Source: a bacterium (GTDB taxonomy: Bacteria > Bacteroidota > Ignavibacteria > Kapaibacteriales > UBA2268). Taken from it: a stretch of 36,927 nt of DNA. The position numbers and the translations under genes were made by a program. Positions 8,638 to 16,982 of the stretch are shown in pieces (position 1 is the first letter of the stretch; each line of letters begins with the position of its first letter). The notes beneath the pieces were generated by a model that saw only the letters and a list, made by a program, of their open reading frames with translations, did not search any database and was not told the DNA's origin. Location: positions 1 to 36,927 of the forward strand of contig JAUIIX010000030.1 of assembly GCA_030431515.1 (NCBI GenBank). Reading direction: 5' to 3'.

Positions 8638-8889
8638 ATGTTTGATATTGGTGGCGGTGAAATATTTTTCATAGTTATTGTTGTATTATTGCTATTTGGA
8701 CCTAAAAAAATTCCAGAGATGGCAAGAACTGTAACTAATGGATTACAAAAACTTAAAAATGCCCAAAAAGAATTCACAAAAGAGTTTACCAATATTAAAG
8801 ATGAAATGAATCAGTCTATCAAAGATGCAGAAAGACAAGCTGCGATAGATAATACTAAAAAAAAGAATGATAAAAAGGAAGATGAATGA
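8638..8889 (+). CDS. TatA/TatB-type translocase protein, second copy
   Basis: An 83-residue TatA/B-family protein: one N-terminal membrane helix (about 8-20, IFFIVIVVLLLF), the hinge FGPKKIPEMART, then a long charged amphipathic helix rich in lysine and glutamate. It has a longer tail than the preceding tatA and a TatB-like FGPKKIPE hinge, so it may fill the TatB role (signal-peptide reception with TatC), but TatA and TatB cannot be told apart safely by sequence here. Its stop overlaps the gatA start by four bases (ATGA). Confidence 0.85.
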   Translation: MFDIGGGEIFFIVIVVLLLFGPKKIPEMARTVTNGLQKLKNAQKEFTKEFTNIKDEMNQSIKDAERQAAIDNTKKKNDKKEDE

Positions 8890-10310
8890 TATCCTATGTT
8901 GATTTTAGAAAAGATATTTTAAATAAAAAAACTAATACAGTTGATTTTGTAAAATCTATCTTTATTAAAATTGAAGAAAAGAAACACTTAAATGCTTTTA
9001 TTTCTTTAAATTATGAGAATGCTATTAAACAAGCAGAAGAGTCAGATAAAAGATTTAGTAACAATACCCCTCGTTTAGCCGAAGGAATGATAGTTGCTGT
9101 AAAAGATAACATTAGTGTAAAAGGTCTGAAAATGACTTGTGCATCTAAAATTTTAGAAAATTATGAAGCACTTTATGATGCAACAGTTGTAACAAAGCTA
9201 AAAGAAGCAGGTGCAATAATAATTGGAAAATGTAATTTAGATGAATTCGCAATGGGATCATCAAATGAAAATTCATACTTTGGTAATGTATTAAATCCAT
9301 TGAATGAAGATTATGTCCCTGGTGGTTCATCTGGTGGATCTGCAGTTGCAGTAGCAGCATCATTATGTCATATTTCATTAGGTTCAGAAACAGGTGGCTC
9401 AGTAAGACAACCCGCTTCATTTACTGGCTTATATGGTGTTAAACCATCTTATGGTAGAGTTTCTCGCTACGGATTAACAGCATTTGGCTCATCACTTGAC
9501 CAAGTAGGGATATTTTCAAGTAATTTAGAAGATTTATCATTAGCATTAGATATTATTTCAGGAGAAGATGAGTATGATTCTACTTCAGTAAAAAAAGAAA
9601 AATTAGACACACTTTCATACTTAAATAATATTGATGAAAATGAAAAAATAACAATTGGTGTTGTAGATGAAGAATTATTAAAACATTCAGATTTTGATGT
9701 TCTCGAAATCTATCAAAATGCAGTTGCTAAATTAGAAAAAGCTGGTCATAAAATAGTAGAAGTTGAATTCCCCTTTTCAAAAGTATGGATTCCAACTTAT
9801 TATATTATTGCAACGGCAGAAGCATCTTCTAACTTATCAAGATATGATGGTGTTAGATTTGGATTTAGAGCAGAAGTTGAAGAAGGTGAAGACTTAATTA
9901 AGTTAACAAGAAGTCAAGGATTTGGTGCAGAAGTTAAAAGAAGAATACTACTTGGAACTTATGTATTATCAGAAGGACATCACGATGCCTTTTATCTAAA
10001 AGCTCTAAAAGCAAGAAGAGTAATTTTTAATAATTACAAAGAAATCTTCAATAAAGTTGACACAGTATTTATGCCGACTACTCCATCATGTGCTTTCAAA
10101 TTTAATTCAAAAGCAGATAATCCTATAGCAATGTATATGAGTGATTTCTATACAGCATCAGCTAATTTGGCAGGTGTACCAGCTATCTCTTTACCATTGG
10201 GCGTTAACAATGATAATATGACAATTGGAATGCAATTACAAACTGATAATTTCAAAGAAAGTGAAATGATAAAGTACTCTAAAATTATTGAAGATGTATT
10301 AGGAAAGTAA
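8886..10310 (+). CDS. gatA: Glutamyl-tRNA(Gln)/aspartyl-tRNA(Asn) amidotransferase subunit A
   Basis: A 474-residue amidase-signature enzyme; with GatB and GatC it makes Gln-tRNA(Gln) and/or Asn-tRNA(Asn) by transamidation, releasing ammonia from glutamine. The catalytic Ser-cisSer-Lys triad is intact: Lys73 in VAVKDNI, Ser148 in VPGGSSGGSA and Ser172 in GSETGGSVRQPA, with the spacing of S. aureus GatA (79/154/178). GLYGVKPSYGRVSRYG follows as in the family. Length is normal. It overlaps the preceding tat gene by four bases, and the next gene begins on the base after its stop. GatB and GatC are not in the window. Confidence 0.95.
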   Translation: MISYVDFRKDILNKKTNTVDFVKSIFIKIEEKKHLNAFISLNYENAIKQAEESDKRFSNNTPRLAEGMIVAVKDNISVKGLKMTCASKILENYEALYDATVVTKLKEAGAIIIGKCNLDEFAMGSSNENSYFGNVLNPLNEDYVPGGSSGGSAVAVAASLCHISLGSETGGSVRQPASFTGLYGVKPSYGRVSRYGLTAFGSSLDQVGIFSSNLEDLSLALDIISGEDEYDSTSVKKEKLDTLSYLNNIDENEKITIGVVDEELLKHSDFDVLEIYQNAVAKLEKAGHKIVEVEFPFSKVWIPTYYIIATAEASSNLSRYDGVRFGFRAEVEEGEDLIKLTRSQGFGAEVKRRILLGTYVLSEGHHDAFYLKALKARRVIFNNYKEIFNKVDTVFMPTTPSCAFKFNSKADNPIAMYMSDFYTASANLAGVPAISLPLGVNNDNMTIGMQLQTDNFKESEMIKYSKIIEDVLGK

Positions 10311-10670
10311 ATGCAAAATATATTAATTGTAATAAATGATGCTCCTTACGGAAGTGAAAAAGCATATAATGCTCTAAGATTAGCAATGAAATTAAAAAGT
10401 GAATATAAGTCAGAAGTTCAAATCAATATTTTCTTATTAGCAGATGCAGTATTTTGTGGACTTCCAAATCAGAAAACACCAAATGGATTTTACAACATAG
10501 AAACAATGATGAAATCTGTAATAAATCAAGGAGGAATTGTTAAAAGTTGTGGTGGATGTTCTGAAGCAAGAGGAATTGATAATCTTAATTTTATTTCAGG
10601 TGTCGAGTTAAGTAACATGAAAGAGTTTTCAAAACTTACATTTGATGCTGATAAAGTATTGACTTTCTAA
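10311..10670 (+). CDS. DsrE/DsrF-like (YchN-type) sulfur-relay family protein
   Basis: A 119-residue protein with the DsrE fold pattern: N-terminal strand MQNILIVINDAPYGSEKAYNA, a second strand NIFLLADAVFCG, and the conserved C-terminal SCGGCSEARG. Cysteines at 49, 80 and 83 are candidates for sulfur transfer or redox chemistry; in the family, DsrE-type cysteines carry persulfide during tRNA thiolation or sulfur oxidation. Its partner is unknown. It starts immediately after gatA and is the last gene of the psd operon, ahead of a strong terminator. Confidence 0.8.
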   Translation: MQNILIVINDAPYGSEKAYNALRLAMKLKSEYKSEVQINIFLLADAVFCGLPNQKTPNGFYNIETMMKSVINQGGIVKSCGGCSEARGIDNLNFISGVELSNMKEFSKLTFDADKVLTF

Positions 10671-10722
10671 AAATAAATCAATCAATCAAAATTAATATCA
10701 TTTTTATTTAAAAAATAAACAT

Positions 10723-10758
10723 AAAAAAAAGGTTAGAATAAATATTCTAACCTTTTTT
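10723..10758. terminator. Bidirectional Rho-independent terminator
   Basis: GGTTAGAAT (10731-10739) and ATTCTAACC (10744-10752) form a perfect stem flanked by eight A on the left and six T on the right, so it works in both directions. It ends the psd-dsrE operon on the plus strand and the fibronectin-like gene on the minus strand. Confidence 0.9.
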
Positions 10759-10779
10759 AGTTTAATACTAATTCAAATA

Positions 10780-13440
10780 TTATTTTGTAATATTCAAATT
10801 AATACTTGTTTGATTTCCTTCATTATCAATTAATAAGTAATATGTTCCATTGCTTATATTAGATAAATTTAAGTTAATGTTATGATTACCTTTATTCATC
10901 ATTTTAGGAGCAATTTCAAATACTTTGTTACCTTTAATATCATAAACAACAATAGAAGTTAATCCATTGTTTTTCAAATCAAAAGATAATTTAGCATAAT
11001 CTTGATTGATTGGGTTAGGGTATAAAGTTACATTATTAATTTTATCAGATTTTACAGAAGTTAAATCTAAAGTTTTGAATGACCAAGTTTCAGACCAAGG
11101 ACCATCACCAGCTTCATTAAATCCTCTAACTCTCCAGAAATAATCAGTTGTATGATCTAAGCTAAATACTGTATGAGTATTTAGGAAAACACTTCTTGTA
11201 TCATATTTTACTGTTCCATCTTGAAAATTAGGTGTAGTTGAAATTTGTAATTGGAATGCACCTTTTACATCTAAAGTATTATCAACTGGGAACCATTCAA
11301 ATACTGCTTTTTTATGATTAATTTCTGTTGCATTATCTGCAGGTAAATTTAATGTTGCTGAATCAGTTACACTTGGAGCTATTGTTTTAAATGCCCAAGG
11401 TTCTGTCCATGCAGAAACACCTGCAGTATTACCTGATCTAACTCTCCAATAATAAGTTGTAAAATTCTCTAAGTCAGTAACTAATAACAAAGTATCAGAT
11501 AAATCATTATGAGCAATATCTACATTTGTAAAGTTTTCATCAGTTGTAATTTGTAAATCGTAGTAATTAGCATCACTTGATTTAAACCATCTAAATACTC
11601 TTTCAATTGCTTGCTTGTCAGTTAAGTCTTTTGGTTCAATTTTAGTTGGTCTTATACTTGGTTCAACACCAGTTGTAAAAGATCTAATAACTGAATAAGG
11701 AGCTTTACTAATACCTGTATTTGTTCTAACTCTCCAATAGTATTTAGTTGATGGTTTTAAACCAGAGATAAGAATAACACTCGTATCTACTGCAATTCTA
11801 CCTTTTTCAATTACTGCAAAATCAGAAGAAGTTGAAATTTCAATATCATAGTTCTTTTTGTATTTTACATCTGACCAATCAAATAAAATATCTAAAGGAG
11901 TGTTTGTAGCATTATTTTCAGGTGAAACTAATGTAGGAGTACCAGTCATAGTTGTAAAGTTTCTTGTCTCAGACCAATTTGATAAACATTCTGTAAAAGA
12001 AGCACTAACTCTCCAGTAATACTTAACACCATAGTTTGTTAAAGTAGCACTATAATTTTCATCTGTATATCCAACTTCATTTACAATCATTGACTCAGGA
12101 GAAAAATCAGAAGAAGATGCAACTTGTAAATTATAGTTAGCAATCGAATTTTGAGATTCCCATGATAAATCTGCTATAATGAAAGTTTCAGTAGAATCAT
12201 TTACTGGTAATAATAAATTTGGAGAGAACAATCCGCTTGTAAATTCTCTTCTTTCTGACCAATTTCCAATATTATTATTATCTTCAGCTCTTACTCTCCA
12301 GTGGAACTTTGTTAATGAATTTGGTAAGTCAAGAGTATAAGAATTAGAAGTAATATTTGAAATGTCAAACTGGACAGGAGTTGGGAAATTTGGATTTTCT
12401 GAAATTTGTAATCTATAAGATGCTACACCTTGAGACTCATTCCAAGTAACCATTGCTCCATTTACTGGAATACATTTAGCTTCATTTGCCGGTTCATCTA
12501 AAGTAACATCTGCAAATCTTGTTTTAAATGTAAATGTATCAGACCAATTAGATTCACATAAATCAGCAGAAGAAGCTTTAACTTTCCAATAATATACTTT
12601 ATTGTAATCTTCAGTTAATTGAACCATTAATTGACTATCATTATGGTTAATTACTTCTTGAGTAATAGTACCAAAACTAGGAGTTTCAGCTAATTGGAAT
12701 GTATATGAGGCTGATCCATTTTCTGGCATCCATGTGAAATTTACATTAAAATCAATCCCTTTTGCATTATTAACTGGTTGATCTAAATTTGGTTTAGTAA
12801 CTTCAGTTGTAAAAGATGCTGAGTTTGACCATTCACTTGTACAAGTTGTAGTTCCTGATGTATAATTTGCTCTTACTCTCCAAAAGTATGCAGTATAACT
12901 TTGATTAAGTGCAGCAGAAAAAGTATTTGAAGCAATAGAATTATTGTTAATTTCAGGACTATTAAATGAAGCGTTTGGAGATACTTGTAGTTGATAAGAT
13001 GTTACATTTGGCAATGGAGCCCATTCAAACATAACTGGATTATCTTGACATATCATTCCAATATTTGGCACCATTGTGTTAGTACCAGCTCTTTTTGTTT
13101 CAAAAGTAAATTCATCACTCCAAGCAAAAGTACTTGAATAATTAGCTTTAACTCTCCAATAGTATGTAGCGCTATTGTCAGATAAAACTGCACTTGTAGA
13201 AGTTGTTGTAATACCAGTTTCATTTACAACAGGGTTAGTATAACTACCAGATACTGTTGTTACTTGTAAGTCATAACTTGTTGCATTAACTTTTTGAGTC
13301 CAAGAAAAATCAACATCTAAATCTAAACATTTAGTATCGTTTTCTGGCTCTAATAAAACAGGTTCTAAACCTTGTGAATACAAGTTTATTCCTGTTAAAA
13401 ATAATACAGATATGAGAAAAATACTCTGTAAATACTTCAT
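10780..13440 (-). CDS. Secreted multi-domain fibronectin-III-like protein with T9SS sorting domain
   Basis: An 886-residue cell-surface or secreted protein. Residues 1-22 are a Sec signal peptide ending LYSQ. Eight repeats of about 90-100 residues fill 24-800; each ends in a variant of YYWRVRA...W(S/T)E...FTT, the F/G-strand region of fibronectin type III domains. Residues 803-886 are a type A T9SS sorting domain (LYPNP..., then VVYDIKGNKVFEI, then ISNGTYYLLI...). In T9SS bacteria this tail directs export across the outer membrane and attachment. No catalytic domain is visible, so a binding, adhesion or structural role is likely but unproven. It is a single gene with its own promoter and a bidirectional terminator. 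Confidence 0.88.
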   Translation of the reverse strand: MKYLQSIFLISVLFLTGINLYSQGLEPVLLEPENDTKCLDLDVDFSWTQKVNATSYDLQVTTVSGSYTNPVVNETGITTTSTSAVLSDNSATYYWRVKANYSSTFAWSDEFTFETKRAGTNTMVPNIGMICQDNPVMFEWAPLPNVTSYQLQVSPNASFNSPEINNNSIASNTFSAALNQSYTAYFWRVRANYTSGTTTCTSEWSNSASFTTEVTKPNLDQPVNNAKGIDFNVNFTWMPENGSASYTFQLAETPSFGTITQEVINHNDSQLMVQLTEDYNKVYYWKVKASSADLCESNWSDTFTFKTRFADVTLDEPANEAKCIPVNGAMVTWNESQGVASYRLQISENPNFPTPVQFDISNITSNSYTLDLPNSLTKFHWRVRAEDNNNIGNWSERREFTSGLFSPNLLLPVNDSTETFIIADLSWESQNSIANYNLQVASSSDFSPESMIVNEVGYTDENYSATLTNYGVKYYWRVSASFTECLSNWSETRNFTTMTGTPTLVSPENNATNTPLDILFDWSDVKYKKNYDIEISTSSDFAVIEKGRIAVDTSVILISGLKPSTKYYWRVRTNTGISKAPYSVIRSFTTGVEPSIRPTKIEPKDLTDKQAIERVFRWFKSSDANYYDLQITTDENFTNVDIAHNDLSDTLLLVTDLENFTTYYWRVRSGNTAGVSAWTEPWAFKTIAPSVTDSATLNLPADNATEINHKKAVFEWFPVDNTLDVKGAFQLQISTTPNFQDGTVKYDTRSVFLNTHTVFSLDHTTDYFWRVRGFNEAGDGPWSETWSFKTLDLTSVKSDKINNVTLYPNPINQDYAKLSFDLKNNGLTSIVVYDIKGNKVFEIAPKMMNKGNHNINLNLSNISNGTYYLLIDNEGNQTSINLNITK

Positions 13441-13478
13441 AAAAGACCTCTTAAAATTATTAAAATTATTTAATTATT

Positions 13479-13513
13479 CAAATTTATTAGATATAAAACA
13501 CAAAATTAACAAA
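13479..13513 (-). promoter_or_regulatory. Possible promoter of the fibronectin-like gene
   Basis: On the minus strand, TTTG (complement of 13510-13513) and TAAATTTG (complement of 13479-13486) are 23 bases apart, at the long end of the Bacteroidota spacing range. Predicted start is about 30 bases before the gene. Confidence 0.4.
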
Positions 13514-13627
13514 AAATCCATAGATTAACTCATAGAATTATACACAAATTCTATTGGATGCTAATATAACGAAAAAAGCTATATTTTGTTTTAAATTATG
13601 ATTTTAAAGATATTTTTTATATTTTTG

Positions 13628-13657
13628 TTGTATATCGAAAATAATATTTTAAATTTG
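13628..13657 (+). promoter_or_regulatory. Bacteroidota-type promoter of the DUF1800-DUF1501 operon
   Basis: TTG at 13628-13630 and TAAATTTG at 13650-13657 are 19 bases apart, the commonest Bacteroidota spacing. Predicted start is near 13663, leaving a leader of about 54 bases. The remainder of 13441-13716 is AT-rich and shows no gene. Confidence 0.55.
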
Positions 13658-13716
13658 TAACAAATATTACTATTGAGTGTAAATTGATATTAAAGAAAAT
13701 AACTTTTGGATAATTT

Positions 13717-15405
13717 ATGAAAAGAAGAGAATTTATTAAGGATATTATTAGTGATGTTAAAGATAATAATGCTTATAATACAGCCGAATTAAAAGGAAAT
13801 CTTGATGAATATACTGGTGAATGGGGTAAATCTCAAGCAAATCATTTGTTAAGAAGGACTCTATTTGGGTTTAGAAAAAATGATTTGGAGAAAGCTCTTA
13901 CATTTAACTCTTCATCTAAATGTATTGATGAATTAACTAAAATTAAAGCTGTTGAAGTTGATCCTCCTGTTAAATTTTACGACTCTGGTCAGTATCCTGA
14001 TACAGTTAAAGTTGGAGAAACATGGGTGAATTCTTATTTTTCAGCTCAATTAGAGAATGAAAGAATTGCTGGATTAAAAGCATGGTGGTTTGGAAAAATG
14101 ATAGACCAAGACTTTAATATCAGAGAGAAAATGACTTTGTTTTGGCACAATCATTTTTCAACTGAATCTGAAATAGTTAGAGTTGGTGTTTTCCATTATA
14201 CTACAAATGAATTATTTAGAGAATATGCATTAGGTAATTTTAAAGAATTAGTAAAAAAAGTAACTTTAGACCCAACTATGCTTTTTTATTTGAATGGGAA
14301 TGAAAACTTGGCTGGTAAACCTAATGAGAACTTTGCTCGTGAATTACTTGAATTATTTACTATTGGTAAAGGACCATTAATTGGTGATGGTAACTATACT
14401 AATTATACTGAAGAAGATATTAGAGAAGCTGCAAAAGTGTTAACTGGATGGAATTTAAGAATTAGAGGAACTGTATTTGAAAATGAATTAAAGTTTTATA
14501 GTGCAATTCATGACTATTCAGTTAAACAGTTTTCTTCAGCATTTCAAAATAAAACAATAACACCTACTGGTGAGAATGAATATATAGAATTGATAAATAT
14601 GATTTTTAATCAAGATGAAGTTTCAAGATTTATTGTTAGAAAAATCTATAAATGGTTTGTATATTATAATATTACAGAAGAAACTGAAACGAATATTATT
14701 GAACCTCTTGCTAAAATTCTTAGAGATGACAATTACGAAATAGAAAGGGTTGTAAAAACACTTTTAAAGTCGAACCATTTTTTTCAAACAGAGTCTTATG
14801 GTGTAATGGTCAAAAATCCAATTGATTATGTTTGCGGATTAGTAAAAAATTTAGAACTAAGTTTTCCAACTAAAAATAATCCTGATTTACCTGAAGTTAC
14901 AAACAAATATTTAGCATGGTTTAATTATGGTTTTCAAACTGCATCTGATTTGCAATTAGAATTATTTGACCCTCCAAGTGTGGCTGGTTGGGAAGCATAT
15001 TATCAAACTCCGACTTTTTATAGGATATGGATAAGTTCTGCAACAATTCAAATTAGGCAGCAATTTGTTCAGAATATATTGTCAAATAGAGGATTAAACA
15101 GATTAAATATTACACTAAAAGCATCTGGAATTGATTTTGCTGAGACTTTATCAAATCCTTCTGATCCTAATAAATTAGTTAATGAAATGTGTGATAGATT
15201 GTATCCTTTTGATTTGACACTTAATCAAAAAACAATACTAAAATTGAATATTGTTGATGAGGGTCAAGGAGATTATAATTGGACAAATTTATGGGGTTTA
15301 TATCAATCAAATAAAAATGATCAATTAACAAAAGCTACTGTTGAAACAAAACTAACTAATTTATTAAAAAGTGCTTTAGAATTAGCAGAATATCAATTAT
15401 CTTAA
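13717..15405 (+). CDS. DUF1800 family protein
   Basis: A 562-residue DUF1800 protein. Seen: HLLRRTLFGFRKND at 43-56, then blocks containing MTLFWHNHFST, GNENLAGKPNENFARELLELFTIG and AAKVLTGWN, all hallmarks of the family. DUF1800 genes are regularly next to DUF1501 genes in many phyla; the biochemical function is not established. The N-terminus MKRREFIK resembles a Tat motif but is followed by a charged, polar stretch rather than a hydrophobic core, so it is not a convincing signal peptide. There is no C-terminal sorting domain. The DUF1501 gene starts four bases after the stop, so the two are co-expressed and may work, or be exported, together (inference). Confidence 0.88.
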   Translation: MKRREFIKDIISDVKDNNAYNTAELKGNLDEYTGEWGKSQANHLLRRTLFGFRKNDLEKALTFNSSSKCIDELTKIKAVEVDPPVKFYDSGQYPDTVKVGETWVNSYFSAQLENERIAGLKAWWFGKMIDQDFNIREKMTLFWHNHFSTESEIVRVGVFHYTTNELFREYALGNFKELVKKVTLDPTMLFYLNGNENLAGKPNENFARELLELFTIGKGPLIGDGNYTNYTEEDIREAAKVLTGWNLRIRGTVFENELKFYSAIHDYSVKQFSSAFQNKTITPTGENEYIELINMIFNQDEVSRFIVRKIYKWFVYYNITEETETNIIEPLAKILRDDNYEIERVVKTLLKSNHFFQTESYGVMVKNPIDYVCGLVKNLELSFPTKNNPDLPEVTNKYLAWFNYGFQTASDLQLELFDPPSVAGWEAYYQTPTFYRIWISSATIQIRQQFVQNILSNRGLNRLNITLKASGIDFAETLSNPSDPNKLVNEMCDRLYPFDLTLNQKTILKLNIVDEGQGDYNWTNLWGLYQSNKNDQLTKATVETKLTNLLKSALELAEYQLS

Positions 15406-15409
15406 GGAA

Positions 15410-16981
15410 ATGAAAATGAAAAGAAGAGATTTTATAAAAAATACATCATTATTAACAGCTACTCCTTTTGTAATTGGTGGTTTGAGTGTAACTGCTAATT
15501 CTTCTCCAGTATTAGAAACTTTAGCAAAAAAAGCAAATGCTGAAGATAAGATTCTGATATTAATACAATTAGTTGGTGGAAATGATGGATTAAATACTGT
15601 AATACCCTTAGATAAATACGATAAATTATTTAATGCTCGAGAGAATATTATTATTGATGAAAAGAAAACTTTAAAATTGACTGATTCAGTAGGACTTCAT
15701 CCTGTAATGACTGGAATGAAAACTTTATGGGATGAGGGTAAATTAGCAGTTGTTCAGAATGTTTCTTACCCAAGTCAAAATTTTTCACATTTTAGATCAA
15801 CAGATATTTGGACATCCGCTTCTGAAGCAGATAAATATGTAAGTTCTGGCTGGATAGGTAGATATTTAAATAATTTACATCCTCAATTTCCAGAGAATTA
15901 TCCAAACGATGATTATCAAGATCCACTTTCGATTACTGTAGGTTCTTTGGTATCACAAACTTGCCAAGGACCAATATTTTCAATGGGATTAGCCCTTAAT
16001 TCTGCAACAAATTTTGTTGATTTGAACAAAAATCCAGACGAAGATAAATTAGATAGTGAATATGGGAAAGAATTAAATTATGTAAGAACTGTAATTGCTC
16101 AAACTGAAAAATATGTTGATGTTTTACAAAATGCTATTGACAAAAGTAATGTGGATGATAATATTTGGAGTGATTTAAATTTTAATTTAGCGAATCAATT
16201 AAAAATAGTTGCCCAATTATTATCTGGTGGAATTAAAACTAAAGTTTTTGTTTGTAGTATTGGTGGATTTGATACTCACTCAACTCAAATAAGTGATGAA
16301 AATGATACAAGTATTGGAGCACATGCAAACTTACTTGCTCAAGTATCTAGTTCTATTTATGCCTTTCAAAAACAAATTGAAGCTACTGGAATATCTGATA
16401 AAGTAGTTGGTATGACATTTTCAGAATTTGGTAGAAGAATAATATCAAATAGTAGTTTAGGGACTGATCATGGTTCTGCTGCTCCAATGTTTGTTTTTGG
16501 TGACTCTATTAATGCTGGTATTTATGGAAATAATCCTGATATACCAGATAATGTTGATGTAAGTAGTAATTTAGAAATGGAATTTGACTTCAGAGATATT
16601 TACTCAACTGTACTTAGAGATTGGTTTGAAGTAAATAATTCTCAATTGAATGAAATAATGTTTAGGGAATTTGATATATTACCTTTATTTAAGACTACAT
16701 CTGTTAAAAATAATACTTCTAATATCGATGCTGTAAGGGTTTATCCTAATCCAGCTTCTAATAAAACAAATTTGAAGTTCTTTACAAAAGCAGGTGGAGT
16801 AAAAATTGAGTTGTTTGATATGTCAGGTAGAAAAGTAGCTGATATATTTAACTCTTATTTAGGTAATGGTGAACACAATATTGATATTAATTTACTAAAA
16901 ATTAACAATGGGCAGTACTTGATTAAAGTTAGTGATGAGAAAGGATTGTTTAACTCAGTTAAACTAATTGTTAATAAATAG
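15410..16981 (+). CDS. DUF1501 family protein with Tat-type signal and T9SS sorting domain
   Basis: A 523-residue DUF1501 protein of the alkaline-phosphatase-like/sulfatase fold group. Residues 3-10 hold a twin-arginine motif (KRRDFIKN), followed by a hydrophobic core to about 30: a Tat signal. The body has LIQLVGGNDGLNTVIPL, PSQNFSHFRSTDIWTSA, CSIGGFDTHSTQ, SEFGRRI and GTDHGSAAPMFVFG, typical of the family. Residues 441-523 form a type A T9SS tail (VYPNPAS..., IELFDMSGRKVADI, NNGQYLIKV...). Export of folded protein by Tat to the periplasm and then by T9SS outward is the simplest reading. It pairs with DUF1800 and ends one base from a convergent gene. Confidence 0.9.
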   Translation: MKMKRRDFIKNTSLLTATPFVIGGLSVTANSSPVLETLAKKANAEDKILILIQLVGGNDGLNTVIPLDKYDKLFNARENIIIDEKKTLKLTDSVGLHPVMTGMKTLWDEGKLAVVQNVSYPSQNFSHFRSTDIWTSASEADKYVSSGWIGRYLNNLHPQFPENYPNDDYQDPLSITVGSLVSQTCQGPIFSMGLALNSATNFVDLNKNPDEDKLDSEYGKELNYVRTVIAQTEKYVDVLQNAIDKSNVDDNIWSDLNFNLANQLKIVAQLLSGGIKTKVFVCSIGGFDTHSTQISDENDTSIGAHANLLAQVSSSIYAFQKQIEATGISDKVVGMTFSEFGRRIISNSSLGTDHGSAAPMFVFGDSINAGIYGNNPDIPDNVDVSSNLEMEFDFRDIYSTVLRDWFEVNNSQLNEIMFREFDILPLFKTTSVKNNTSNIDAVRVYPNPASNKTNLKFFTKAGGVKIELFDMSGRKVADIFNSYLGNGEHNIDINLLKINNGQYLIKVSDEKGLFNSVKLIVNK

Positions 16982-16982
16982 G

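Noticed and set aside
9145-9420. Minus-strand open frame inside gatA
   Set aside because: Low-complexity Leu/His/Met product, antisense to a strongly conserved gene.
10780-13440. Regular short repeats (ACTCTCCA-type) as a CRISPR or DNA repeat array
   Set aside because: They encode the conserved YWRVR motif of fibronectin-like domains, are diverged and are spaced by domain length.
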